Of a DNA stretch of 37,713 nt, positions 24,661 to 33,170 are shown one piece after another. The DNA is from Clostridiales bacterium Firm_04. Lineage in GTDB: Bacteria; Bacillota; Clostridia; Oscillospirales; Ruminococcaceae. The first letter of the stretch is position 1, and each line of letters opens with the position of its first letter. The translations under genes were made by a program, and so were the position numbers. The notes under the pieces were generated by a model. That model was not told the DNA's origin. It did no database searches and saw only the letters and a list, made by a program, of their open reading frames with translations. Location: NCBI GenBank assembly GCA_001603005.1, contig LVAJ01000035.1, forward strand, positions 1-37,713, read 5' to 3'.

Positions 24661-25575
24661 ATGATCAAACGATTCCGCGGAAGCCTTTTGCTGCTGACCG
24701 CCGCTGTCATCTGGGGTACTGCATTTGTCGCGCAGAGCGAGGGCATGCGCTATGTCGAGCCGTTTACCTATAACGCGATCCGCACGCTGCTCGGCGGGCT
24801 TGTGCTGATCCCTGTGATCTGCGGGTTCCGGCTGGCGGGCAGGCGGAATCCGGATGCCGAAGCCGCTGCCGATCCGGCAGTGACGCGGAAGGGCGGGCTC
24901 TGCTGCGGCGTGCTGCTGTTTGCGGCGAGCTCTTTGCAGCAGGCGGGCATTGCGCTGACGACGGCGGGCAAAGCGGGGTTTCTCACGGCGCTCTACGTGG
25001 TGCTCGTGCCGCTGCTTTCGGTGTTCCTGCACCGCAGAATGCCGAAGCGCATGTGGCTGTGCATTGCCGCTGCCGTCGCGGGATTCTGGCTGCTGTGCAT
25101 CCGCGAGGGCTTCACCGTCAACCGCGGAGATCTGCTGGTGCTCGCAAGCGCCTTTTTCTATGCGCTGCACATCATGACCGTGGATCACTTCTGCGGGCTG
25201 CGCGCGGACGGCAAGGTGATGTCCTGCATGCAGTTTTTTACCGCGGGCACGCTGATGACGGTCTGCATGCTGCTGTTTGAGCATCCCGTGCTGCAAAATA
25301 TTCTTGCGGCAAAGGGCACGATCCTCTATGCGGGCATCATGTCCTGCGGCGCGGCATATACCTTTCAGATCCTCGGACAGCGGGAGACTGCGCCGGCGCT
25401 GGCAACGCTGCTGATGAGTCTGGAATCGGTATTCGCCGCGCTCTCCGGCTGGCTGATCCTCAAAGAACGGCTCTCCGCAAAGGAGCTTGCGGGATGCGCA
25501 CTGGTCTTCGGTGCGGTGATCGCCGCGCAGCTCCTGACAACAGGTCCGGCAAATACGTCTAACAGAAAGGACTGA
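24661..25575 (+). CDS. EamA/DMT-family transporter, second of a tandem pair
   Basis: A 304-residue, ten-segment EamA transporter closely similar to the gene before it: VIWGTAFVAQSEGM, YVEPFTYNAIRTLLGG, CCGVLLFAASSLQQ and the ILAAKGTILYAGIMSCG region are shared almost word for word. It lacks the C-terminal extension of its paralogue and has a more GC-rich third-position pattern. GGGAG precedes the ATG. The pair looks like a tandem duplication that has since diverged. The substrate is unknown. Confidence 0.9.
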   Translation: MIKRFRGSLLLLTAAVIWGTAFVAQSEGMRYVEPFTYNAIRTLLGGLVLIPVICGFRLAGRRNPDAEAAADPAVTRKGGLCCGVLLFAASSLQQAGIALTTAGKAGFLTALYVVLVPLLSVFLHRRMPKRMWLCIAAAVAGFWLLCIREGFTVNRGDLLVLASAFFYALHIMTVDHFCGLRADGKVMSCMQFFTAGTLMTVCMLLFEHPVLQNILAAKGTILYAGIMSCGAAYTFQILGQRETAPALATLLMSLESVFAALSGWLILKERLSAKELAGCALVFGAVIAAQLLTTGPANTSNRKD

Positions 25576-25761
25576 ATAAAGTGCCTCCGGCGGATCGGAA
25601 ATGAGGGCTCTGCCCTCAAGCTCCTGCTCAAGGGCTGTCAGCCCTTAAAAATCCCACTTTATGCTGCAAGTGAAAAGTACATATTATCTGTCTTTTCTAT
25701 AAATGGGATCCCAAAGGGGCTATGTCCGTTCATAATCATCGCGAAGCAATACTTTATTCAG
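25572..25761. repeat. Palindromic element bounded by 11-bp inverted repeats
   Basis: CTGAATAAAGT (25572-25582) is matched by ACTTTATTCAG (25751-25761), and the direct repeat AACAGAAAGG lies outside both (25561-25570 and 25771-25780). Inside are GTGCCTCCGGCGGATC (25581-25596, also present in reverse at 22297-22312), GAGGGC/GCCCTC and AAGGGC/GCCCTT hairpins, and ATGGGATCCCAAAGGGG (about 25703-25719). It belongs to the same family as the elements at 18231 and 22139 but has a longer, less regular centre. It fills the 212-bp gap before the antiporter gene. Confidence 0.7.
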
Positions 25762-25787
25762 AGCGTCCCTAACAGAAAGGAATCGTC

Positions 25788-27458
25788 ATGAAGAAAAAGA
25801 ATCTGAGCAAAATCATCTTTGCACTGATCGTGGCAGTCTTTATCATCTGCTGCCGTGTGCAGGCACCGGTCTCCGGCGCGGTCGGATCGCTGTGGTCGCT
25901 GCTGCCGCCGATCGTCGCGATCGGGCTGGCGCTGATCACCAAAGAGGTCTATTCCTCGCTGTTCATCGGCATCCTCACGGGCGGCGTGCTCTATGCTGCC
26001 GCATCCGGAACGGGCTTCACCGGCATGTTTACGGCGGTCGTGCAGGACGGCATCATTGCGAATATCGCGGACAGCTATAATGTCGGCATCCTGGTCTTTC
26101 TGGTGGTGCTCGGTACCATTGTCGTGATGATGAACAAGGCGGGCGGCAGCCGCGCCTACGGCGAATGGGCATCCAAGCATATCAAAACAAGAGCAGGTGC
26201 ATGTCTTTCCACATTCCTGCTCGGCGTGCTGATCTTTGTGGACGATTACTTCAACTGCCTGACGGTCGGCTCCGTGATGCGCCCCGTGACGGACAAGCAT
26301 CAGGTCTCGCGCTCGAAGCTTGCGTATCTGATCGACGCGACCGCAGCGCCGGTCTGCATCATTGCGCCGATCTCCTCGTGGGCGGCGGCAGTTGCCGGAA
26401 CGGTCGAGGGCGTCAACGGCATCTCGCTGTTTATCCGCACGATCCCGTACAATCTCTATGCGCTGCTGACGCTGGTCATGGTCATTTTCATTGCGCTGAC
26501 CGATGTGGATTACGGCCCGATGAAGACGCATGAAGCCAATGCGAAAAGGGGCGATCTGTTCACCACGCGCAGCAAGGTCTATCCGGAAGATGCAAAGCCC
26601 GCGCACACCCGCGGCAAGGTGATCGACCTGATCCTGCCGGTCGCGATGCTGATTCTGCTCTGCGTGGTCGGCATGATCTATACGGGCGGATTCTTTGACG
26701 GCGTGAAGCTGACCGATGCCTTTGCGGACTGCGATGCCTCGTTCGGACTCGCGATCGGCTCGCTGGGCGCTCTGATCGTGATCATCGGCTATTTCCTCGT
26801 GCGGCGCGTGCTGACCTTTACCGAGTGCATGGATTCGATCGTGGACGGCTTCAAGCAGATGGTGCCCGCGATCCTGATCCTGACCTTTGCATGGACGCTG
26901 AAAACGATGACCGGTCTGCTGGAAGCGGGCAGCTTTGTCGAGGGCGTCGTCAAGAGCGCGCATGCCGTGCAGCTCCTGCTCCCGCTGATCCTGTTTGTCG
27001 TGGCGGTCGGGCTTGCCTTTGCGACGGGTACCTCATGGGGCACGTTCGGCATCCTCATTCCGATCGTGACGGGCGTATTCACGACGGAGCTTGCCAATGT
27101 CGCAGAGACCGGCGTGATCCCGCCTATGGTCATCATCTGCATCTCGGCATGCCTTGCCGGTGCGGTCTGCGGCGACCACTGTTCTCCGATCTCCGATACG
27201 ACGATCATGGCATCGACCGGCGCGCAGTGCGACCATGTGAACCATGTTGCGACGCAGCTGCCCTATGCCTTTACGGTTGCGGGCGTGTGTGCGGTCGGTT
27301 ATCTGCTCTCCGGATTTGTGCAGAATGTGTTTGTGGTGCTCGGCGTGAGCCTGATTTTGCTGCTGGGCGTGCTCTATGTGGTGCGCATGACGGCAGGCAG
27401 GCAGAACGGGACACCGAAACCGGAAAAGCCTGTGGATATCGTGTCCACAACGGACTGA
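25788..27458 (+). CDS. NhaC-family Na+/H+ antiporter
   Basis: A 556-residue membrane protein with about 11-12 membrane segments, of the NhaC/ion-transporter group that exchanges Na+ (or organic acids in some members) for H+. Characteristic segments are FVDDYFNCLTVGS with D152-D153, APISSWA near 193-199, and GDHCSPISDTT near 462-472. The ends are polar. The start follows AGAAAGG. No obvious promoter was found besides the palindromic element upstream. The NhaC fold is firm; the transported ion is inferred. Confidence 0.88.
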   Translation: MKKKNLSKIIFALIVAVFIICCRVQAPVSGAVGSLWSLLPPIVAIGLALITKEVYSSLFIGILTGGVLYAAASGTGFTGMFTAVVQDGIIANIADSYNVGILVFLVVLGTIVVMMNKAGGSRAYGEWASKHIKTRAGACLSTFLLGVLIFVDDYFNCLTVGSVMRPVTDKHQVSRSKLAYLIDATAAPVCIIAPISSWAAAVAGTVEGVNGISLFIRTIPYNLYALLTLVMVIFIALTDVDYGPMKTHEANAKRGDLFTTRSKVYPEDAKPAHTRGKVIDLILPVAMLILLCVVGMIYTGGFFDGVKLTDAFADCDASFGLAIGSLGALIVIIGYFLVRRVLTFTECMDSIVDGFKQMVPAILILTFAWTLKTMTGLLEAGSFVEGVVKSAHAVQLLLPLILFVVAVGLAFATGTSWGTFGILIPIVTGVFTTELANVAETGVIPPMVIICISACLAGAVCGDHCSPISDTTIMASTGAQCDHVNHVATQLPYAFTVAGVCAVGYLLSGFVQNVFVVLGVSLILLLGVLYVVRMTAGRQNGTPKPEKPVDIVSTTD

Positions 27459-27475
27459 CCGCAGTCTGATTGCAT

Positions 27476-27518
27476 GAAAAAGCCCCGAAGTGACCTGAAA
27501 TCACTTCGGGGCTGATTT
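27476..27518. terminator. Bidirectional terminator between the antiporter gene and the long minus-strand operon
   Basis: A perfect 13-bp stem AGCCCCGAAGTGA (27481-27493) with its complement (27501-27513). On the minus strand it runs into TTTTT and so ends the twelve-gene operon; on the plus strand only a weaker GATTTGTT follows. Confidence 0.9.
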
Positions 27519-27545
27519 GTTGCCGAATGGACAATATTGCGCTTG

Positions 27546-28028
27546 TTATGTCGGGAGACAGGAAAGCAAGGTGTTCAGAATCAGCCGCCAGACGGCGAGA
27601 TGCGTTACCGGATTTGTCAGGATCAGCGTGATTTTCTCTGTCGGCTTTTTTGCAGCGATGAGCCAGTATACGCTCGTCGCGGCGGCGGGGAGAAACAGCA
27701 GGATACGCCGGAACAGGATGACGCTGTCTTTGAGCCAGAAGCCAAAATGATCGCGGTCATACATCTGCTGCGTACCGGTGCAGAGCAGCCAGAATCCCGC
27801 TGCGAGCACGATGCTGATGCCGGTTTTTTTCAGATAGACGGTCAGATCGTTCTGCGCCCGCAGCTGCATGATCTCCGCGAGGATGCCCGCGGTCATGCCG
27901 GCTGCTGCGAGGATTTTCAGTCCCGTCCAGTCGAAGCGGTCGAGATGCAGCAGGAGGAGCAGAAGGAGATACCACGGCAGCGTGACGGCAAGCGGATACA
28001 GGTTGCTGAACAGCTTTTTTAGATTCAT
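27546..28028 (-). CDS. Small polytopic membrane protein of unknown function
   Basis: A 160-residue protein with about four or five membrane segments (around 10-27, 37-54, 70-86, 104-123 and 135-150). No family was recognised. AAAGG precedes the ATG. It is the last gene before the operon terminator, 27 nt downstream of dtd. Confidence 0.7.
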   Translation of the reverse strand: MNLKKLFSNLYPLAVTLPWYLLLLLLLHLDRFDWTGLKILAAAGMTAGILAEIMQLRAQNDLTVYLKKTGISIVLAAGFWLLCTGTQQMYDRDHFGFWLKDSVILFRRILLFLPAAATSVYWLIAAKKPTEKITLILTNPVTHLAVWRLILNTLLSCLPT

Positions 28029-28055
28029 GATGAAGCCTTTCTCGCGAATCTGCGT

Positions 28056-28523
28056 TTATTTTGATGCCCGCGGACGCTTGAGGTCGTCGGTATCGAGCAT
28101 GACCGTGAACGGTCCGTCGTTCAGCAGCTCCACGTCCATATGTGCGCCGAAAACGCCGCAGTCCGTGTGCGGGACGACCGCCCTGCACTGCGCAAGGAAC
28201 AGCTCATAGAGCCGGTTTGCTTCGTCCGGTTTTGCCGCATGCGAAAAGCTCGGACGCGTGCCCTTGCGGCAGTCCGCGCAGAGTGTGAACTGCGAGATCA
28301 CCAGCAGCGAGCCGCCGACATCCTGAATGCTGCAATTCGTTTTGCCCTCTGCATCGGAAAAAAGCCGCAGCTTCAGCAGCTTGTCGGTGAGCATGCTGAC
28401 CTCCTGTTCGGTATCGGTCTCTGTGACGCCGAGCAGCACCAGAAAACCCTGTTCGATCGCGCCGGTCACCTTGCCCTCGACCGTCACGGATGCGTGTCTG
28501 ACACGCTGGATCAATGCGCGCAT
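28056..28523 (-). CDS. dtd: D-aminoacyl-tRNA deacylase
   Basis: A 155-residue cytoplasmic proofreading enzyme that frees D-amino acids from wrongly charged tRNA. It starts MRALIQRVRHASVTVEG and carries the active-site SQFTL (77-81), a KGTRPSF segment (87-93) and NDGPFT (135-140) with the Gly-Pro pair that rejects L-amino acids. Length and both motifs are typical. AAGGAG precedes the ATG. In this operon it accompanies alr, which makes D-alanine; that pairing may be coincidental. Confidence 0.95.
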   Translation of the reverse strand: MRALIQRVRHASVTVEGKVTGAIEQGFLVLLGVTETDTEQEVSMLTDKLLKLRLFSDAEGKTNCSIQDVGGSLLVISQFTLCADCRKGTRPSFSHAAKPDEANRLYELFLAQCRAVVPHTDCGVFGAHMDVELLNDGPFTVMLDTDDLKRPRASK

Positions 28524-28541
28524 GATTGGTCTCCTTTGTCG

Positions 28542-29339
28542 TTATTCTGCCGCAAAAAAGTCATAAATGCGGCGGTTGAAATCCTTTGCCTCGTTATATG
28601 CCTCGTGGCTCTGGTCGGGATAGATGTGGCAGGGGCAGCCGAGCTTTTCCGCGATCTCCCGCGAGGCATCGCCGGAAACGACCTTGTCCTGCGCGCCGCC
28701 GAGCACCAGCACCGGACAGCGGATCTGACCGAGGCGGTCGTAGGTATTGCAGGTGAGGCATGCCTTTGCCAGCGCAGTGAACCGTTCCGCCGGCAGCATC
28801 TTCTGCAATTTCATTGCAAGCGGCAGGAACATTTTGTTGCGCCGGAGCATTTTCTCCGAGCTTGCACGTGCTGCGTAATCACGCACAACTGCTTCCATAT
28901 CGCCGCGCTCTGCCATTTGGATCCACCCGCTGACAGCTTCCGCGGCGGTCGCATTCGGACGGCTCAGCGTCACGCCGAGCGCCAGCTTTCTGACCAGCTC
29001 CGGATGCGAAATTGCAAGCTCCTGCGCGATCATGCCGCCCTGCGAAACACCGATCACATCTGCGTTTCCGATGCCGAGCTGCTGCATGCCCGCGGCGGTA
29101 TCCGCTGCGAGATCCGCAACGGTGCAGCCGGTCGGGAGCGGATCCGGACGATCCGGCAGATACACGCGGTAATCCTGCGCAAAAATCTTATAATACAGCG
29201 CGGCGACATTTGCCGTGCCTGCCATTTCGGTCAGGCGCAGTCCGGGGATCGCAACGAGCGGCTTTTCGCCGTTTCCGAAGGTGATCCAGAGCATGCGCCT
29301 GCCGTCTGTTTCCGTATAGCATTCCTTTGCGTGATACAT
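28542..29339 (-). CDS. Alpha/beta-hydrolase of unknown substrate
   Basis: A 265-residue alpha/beta-hydrolase with the nucleophile elbow GVSQGG (S99), a likely acid D218 in GGAQDKV and H245 in DQSHEAY, a complete triad. A cap region lies between about 125 and 195. The ATG at 29339 is 1 nt past the metH stop codon, with GGAG inside the end of metH, so translation is coupled. Upstream in-frame starts lie within metH and were rejected. No signal peptide is present. The substrate cannot be assigned. Confidence 0.85.
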   Translation of the reverse strand: MYHAKECYTETDGRRMLWITFGNGEKPLVAIPGLRLTEMAGTANVAALYYKIFAQDYRVYLPDRPDPLPTGCTVADLAADTAAGMQQLGIGNADVIGVSQGGMIAQELAISHPELVRKLALGVTLSRPNATAAEAVSGWIQMAERGDMEAVVRDYAARASSEKMLRRNKMFLPLAMKLQKMLPAERFTALAKACLTCNTYDRLGQIRCPVLVLGGAQDKVVSGDASREIAEKLGCPCHIYPDQSHEAYNEAKDFNRRIYDFFAAE

Positions 29340-29340
29340 C

Positions 29341-31704
29341 TTATGCTCCAAAAACCGTTTTTGCATAATCGACGGTCGCCTTCGCATCCTTCGCGTAGCA
29401 GTCCGCGCCGATCGTTTCGGCATAGTCGCCGGTCAGCACCGCACCGCCCACGACCGTCCGGCAGTCCGGATACTGCTGATGCAGCAGCCTGATCGTTTCT
29501 TCCATTGCGCCGACCGTTGTGGTCATCAGCGCGGAAAGTCCGACCAGCTTCACCTGATTGGCGATCGCGGTATCGACGATTTTCTGCGGCGGGACGTCCT
29601 TGCCGAGGTCGATGACGTCGTAGCCGTAATTTTCAAGGAGCAGCCGGACAATGTTCTTGCCGATGTCATGGACGTCGCCCTGCACGGTTGCGATGACGAT
29701 CTTGCCCTTGTCTGCCTGACTGCCGTTCTCCTGCGAGAGCATGTGCTGCTTGATGACGCCGAACGCGCTCTGTGCAGCGGTCGCCGCCTGAATGAGCTGC
29801 GGCAGAAAGACCTTGCCGCTTTCGTAGTCCGCGCCGACGGCGTCCAGCGCGGGGATCAGCATATCATTGACGATCGCGAGCGGGGCATGCTGTTCCAGCG
29901 CCGCCTGTGTCAGCCGCGCCGCATCCTGCCGCAGACCGTGTATGACCGCGCCTTCCAATGTCAGATTGTCATTCTGCGCGGCGGGTGCAGCAGGTGCCGT
30001 TGTGCCCGCATTCTGATAAGCCGCAATGAAATTCGTGCAGTTTTCATCGTATCCCGCGAGCATCCGGTAGGCGCGCACGGTGTCCATCATGCCCTCTGCC
30101 ATGGGATTCATGATCGGCAGCGTGAGCCCGTTCGTCAGCGCCATGCTGAGGAAGCTGCGGTTGATGAGCGGGCGGTTCGGCAGACCGAAGCTGATGTTCG
30201 AGACACCGAGCACCGTTTGCAGACCGAGCTCCTCGCGGACGCGGCGCACGGCGGAGAGTGTCTCCGAGGGGCCGCTTTCGCCGGTCGAGGCGGTCAGTGT
30301 CAGGCAGTCGAGGCAGACGTCCTCTTTCGGGATGCCGAGGCGCTGTGCATGCTCCAGAATGCGCTTGCCGATCGCAAAACGCTCTGCCGCGGACAGCGGG
30401 ATGCCGTTTTCATCGAGCGTCAGACCGACGATCGCCGCGCCGTAATGCTTCACGAGCGGGAGCACCGTTTCGAGCGATTCCGCCTTGCCGTTGACCGAGT
30501 TGACGATCGGCTTGCCGGGGTAGATGCGCAGGGCGGCTTCGAGTGCGGCAGGCTCCGAGGAATCGAGCTGCAGGGGCAGATCCGTGACTTCGAGGATCGC
30601 CTGCACCGCCATTGGGAGCACGGCTGCTTCGTCGATGCCCGGCGTGCCGACATTGACATCGAGGATATCCGCGCCGGCTTCTGTCTGCGCGATCGCTTCG
30701 CCCCGCAGATAGTCCATATCGCCGTCGAGCAAAGCCTGCTTCATGCGCTTTTTGCCCGTCGGGTTGATGCGCTCGCCGATGACGCGCGGCATATCCAGCA
30801 GGACGGTGCGCGTACCGGAGCAGACCGCCGCAGGTCTCCGCGCAGCCCTTCTGCCGCGGCGGAGATTTTCCAGCTTTTTGCGGATCGCCGTGATAAATTC
30901 CGGTGTCGTGCCGCAGCATCCGCCGAAGAACTGCACGCCGCAGTCCGCGAATGCCGGCATGTATGCTGCAAAATCCTCCGGCGTCAGGAAGTATTCGCCG
31001 GTGACGGGATCGGGCAGACCGGCATTTGCCTTTGCGATCAGCGGCAGATTCGTCCACTTTGCCATTTCCTGCATCATCGGCAGGATCTCCTTCGGGCCGA
31101 GCGAGCAGTTGATGCCGATCGCCGCGGCGCCGAGTCCTTCCAGCGTCATTGCTGCCGCCGAGACCGGACAGCCCGTAAAGGTTCTGCCGGTTTCGGTGAA
31201 GGTCATGGTGACGATGACCGGCAGCGCGGTATGCTCCTTTGCTGCGAGCAGCGCCGCCTTCGTTTCGAGCAGGTCGCTCATCGTTTCGATGACAATGAGA
31301 TCGGCGCCTGCCTCTGCGCCCGCCTCGCACATGACGCGGAACGATTCATATGCCGCCTCAAACGTCATCTGTCCGGCAGGGGGGAGCAGCTGACCGGTCG
31401 GGCCGATATCCAGCGCGACGCACACGCCCGCGCCGACCGCTTCCTTTGCGATGCGCACGGCTGCACGGATGCTCTCCGCAGGATCGACGCCGGTGCCCGC
31501 AAGCTTCAGCGGATTCGCGCCGAATGTGTTTGCATAGACGATCTGGGAGCCGGCTTCTGCGTAGGCTTTGTGTACCGCTGCCACGCGTGCCGGTTCGGTC
31601 AGGTTCAGACGCTCCGGCAGCTCACCGGGCGCGAGATGCAGCATGGTGCCCATGCCGCCGTCCAGAAATACAAATTCATTCAAAAGCAATGTACGAAAAT
31701 CCAT
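29341..31704 (-). CDS. metH: Cobalamin-dependent methionine synthase lacking the activation domain
   Basis: A 787-residue cytoplasmic enzyme that moves the methyl group of methyltetrahydrofolate to homocysteine through cobalamin. Homocysteine domain: about 1-290, with zinc ligands C200, C263 and C264. Pterin-binding domain: about 305-560 (VIGERINPTGKKR, DVNVGTPG). Cobalamin cap and Rossmann domains: about 575-787, with DVHDIG at 677-682, where H679 is the lower cobalt ligand. The fourth domain of long MetH proteins is absent and is supplied by a separate gene at 32511-33170. GGAGG precedes the ATG. No cobalamin or S-box riboswitch was seen upstream. Confidence 0.95.
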   Translation of the reverse strand: MDFRTLLLNEFVFLDGGMGTMLHLAPGELPERLNLTEPARVAAVHKAYAEAGSQIVYANTFGANPLKLAGTGVDPAESIRAAVRIAKEAVGAGVCVALDIGPTGQLLPPAGQMTFEAAYESFRVMCEAGAEAGADLIVIETMSDLLETKAALLAAKEHTALPVIVTMTFTETGRTFTGCPVSAAAMTLEGLGAAAIGINCSLGPKEILPMMQEMAKWTNLPLIAKANAGLPDPVTGEYFLTPEDFAAYMPAFADCGVQFFGGCCGTTPEFITAIRKKLENLRRGRRAARRPAAVCSGTRTVLLDMPRVIGERINPTGKKRMKQALLDGDMDYLRGEAIAQTEAGADILDVNVGTPGIDEAAVLPMAVQAILEVTDLPLQLDSSEPAALEAALRIYPGKPIVNSVNGKAESLETVLPLVKHYGAAIVGLTLDENGIPLSAAERFAIGKRILEHAQRLGIPKEDVCLDCLTLTASTGESGPSETLSAVRRVREELGLQTVLGVSNISFGLPNRPLINRSFLSMALTNGLTLPIMNPMAEGMMDTVRAYRMLAGYDENCTNFIAAYQNAGTTAPAAPAAQNDNLTLEGAVIHGLRQDAARLTQAALEQHAPLAIVNDMLIPALDAVGADYESGKVFLPQLIQAATAAQSAFGVIKQHMLSQENGSQADKGKIVIATVQGDVHDIGKNIVRLLLENYGYDVIDLGKDVPPQKIVDTAIANQVKLVGLSALMTTTVGAMEETIRLLHQQYPDCRTVVGGAVLTGDYAETIGADCYAKDAKATVDYAKTVFGA

Positions 31705-31727
31705 ACATACCTCCAGTCAGAGAGCAG

Positions 31728-31764
31728 GAAAAGTGAAAGGTGAAAAATGAAAAGTGAAAAGTGA
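31728..31764. repeat. Short degenerate tandem repeat of AAAAGTGA
   Basis: About four to five copies of an 8-bp unit (AAAAGTGA, AAGGTGA, AAAATGA, AAAGTGA) lie in the 72-nt gap upstream of metH. The region is not coding. Confidence 0.6.
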
Positions 31765-31776
31765 CAGTGCACCGGT

Positions 31777-32433
31777 TCACGATTGTATCGCGTAGAGGTC
31801 GAGCGTCCAGTATTCTTTCGGCAGGATCAGCACTGCGGATGTCTGCTGCGGCGCTGCGATCACCGGATAAAAATTGCCTTCCAGATGCGATTCCGGCAGA
31901 TCCTTGTGGAATACGATCACCGAACAGAAATGAATGTCCACATCCTCGATCATCGTGCCGGGATGCTCCGGATCGGGAATGCTGACCGTGAAATCCACGG
32001 CGGAACGGTCGGTCTCTGCGGTGATGATCCGCGCCATTTCCCGGAATGCTTCGGGGATCTCCGATTCCGGCTGATTCTTGTAATCGGTCAGCTCATCGCC
32101 GATCGCCATGAGATATTCCGGATGCGATTCCATGAACGGATGCGTCGAATACATCACATTTGCAGGCAGATCCAGCGTGTTCTTCGGATTGAACAGCTCC
32201 GAATTTGCCTGGATCAGATACGCCCAGCAGATCGTGCCCTGCTGAAGCAGCAGATCCTTGTCGCGGTAGATGACATGCAGCCCGTCCTTTTTGTGCAGAC
32301 GCAGCCACAGGGGCATCGGGAGCGACTTGGATTTGATCGGCTGTTCGCGGTAATTTGCGCGCATCACATCGAGGTGCTCCTTGACAGAGCCCTCTGTGAC
32401 CTGATGCGGCATTTTCTTTTTGAAAAGTGCCAT
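31777..32433 (-). CDS. Uncharacterised 218-residue soluble protein
   Basis: A 218-residue protein with a basic start (MALFKKKMPHQVTEG) and no membrane segment, followed by a mixed alpha/beta sequence. Recognisable stretches include PLWLRLHKKDGLHVIYRDKD and HFCSVIVFHKDLPESH. No family was recognised. The ATG at 32433 was chosen because GAGG sits 7 nt before it; the frame continues upstream without support. It lies between the MetH activation gene and metH, with gaps of 77 and 72 nt. Position alone does not show a role in methionine synthesis. Confidence 0.7.
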   Translation of the reverse strand: MALFKKKMPHQVTEGSVKEHLDVMRANYREQPIKSKSLPMPLWLRLHKKDGLHVIYRDKDLLLQQGTICWAYLIQANSELFNPKNTLDLPANVMYSTHPFMESHPEYLMAIGDELTDYKNQPESEIPEAFREMARIITAETDRSAVDFTVSIPDPEHPGTMIEDVDIHFCSVIVFHKDLPESHLEGNFYPVIAAPQQTSAVLILPKEYWTLDLYAIQS

Positions 32434-32510
32434 GTGATAACCTCTTTCGCATTTTCTTATATTTTTTATCTGAATGCGTCGCCGCATTTCATTCTCTCTG
32501 TATCGCGGGC

Positions 32511-33170
32511 TCAATCCAGCACCGCCTGCGGGCAGTCCTCGTGATAGGGACATTCCGCGCAGGATTCGCCGCAGCAGAAACGCCGCGCGTCCCTGACCGG
32601 CTGCTGCGACATGCCCATGACCGCCGTGACCGATTTCATCGGCAGAAGCGTCTGATGCGGTGTGACCGTCAGCCCGATCCTGCGGGGTGCATCCAGCAGC
32701 CGCACGAGCTCGCCCTGCTGCGTGATCGGAAAATCGCCGTAGCCCGCGGAAAACCGCGCGGTGTAGTAGGGATAGGGGTACTTTGCTTTGATCTCCGCTT
32801 CGAGATCATTGCAGACGCGCTCGATCGCGGCGCCCGCAACTGCATCGTACATCAGCGCTCTGGTCATGTCCGTGACCTCTGCGCGGCGGATCAGCGCATC
32901 GACCGGCGCAGAGAGCGTCGCCGCAAGCAATGCAGCCTCCTTGCATCCGGTCAGGTGCAGCGCGATATCCGCGCCCTGCAGCGGCAGTCCGCCGAGTGTG
33001 ACGCCTTCTGCGGTATGCGCGACCGGCAGCACGCGGTAGACCGTCCGCGGCTGTGCGGCTTTGCAGAGCGTTTCGATGCAGTTCTCCAGCATCTCCGAAA
33101 GATGCGCGTCCAGCTCCGGCGTCCGCAGGAACATCAGGATCTCACTGCGGTCAAGCGCCTGCGGGTTCAT
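32511..33170 (-). CDS. Stand-alone methionine synthase activation-domain protein
   Basis: A 219-residue homologue of the C-terminal AdoMet-binding reactivation domain of MetH, which restores cobalamin oxidised to the Co(II) state by reductive methylation. RFSAGYGD (139-146) matches the AdoMet site, and RIGLTVTPHQTLLPMKSVTAVMG fits the following conserved region, split here for reading. The C-terminus adds a cysteine cluster (C199, C200, C204, C207, C213) that could hold a metal or Fe-S centre. The start overlaps the metF stop codon by 4 nt, so translation is coupled. It complements the shortened metH in the same operon. Confidence 0.92.
   Translation of the reverse strand: MNPQALDRSEILMFLRTPELDAHLSEMLENCIETLCKAAQPRTVYRVLPVAHTAEGVTLGGLPLQGADIALHLTGCKEAALLAATLSAPVDALIRRAEVTDMTRALMYDAVAGAAIERVCNDLEAEIKAKYPYPYYTARFSAGYGDFPITQQGELVRLLDAPRRIGLTVTPHQTLLPMKSVTAVMGMSQQPVRDARRFCCGESCAECPYHEDCPQAVLD

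Noticed and set aside
29479..31743. A 754-codon plus-strand frame opposite metH
   Set aside because: Its composition (rich in Arg, Asp, His) is typical of a shadow frame. metH on the other strand has full domains and a ribosome site.
31705..31776. S-box or cobalamin riboswitch before metH
   Set aside because: The gap is only 72 nt and holds a simple AAAAGTGA repeat, too short for either class.
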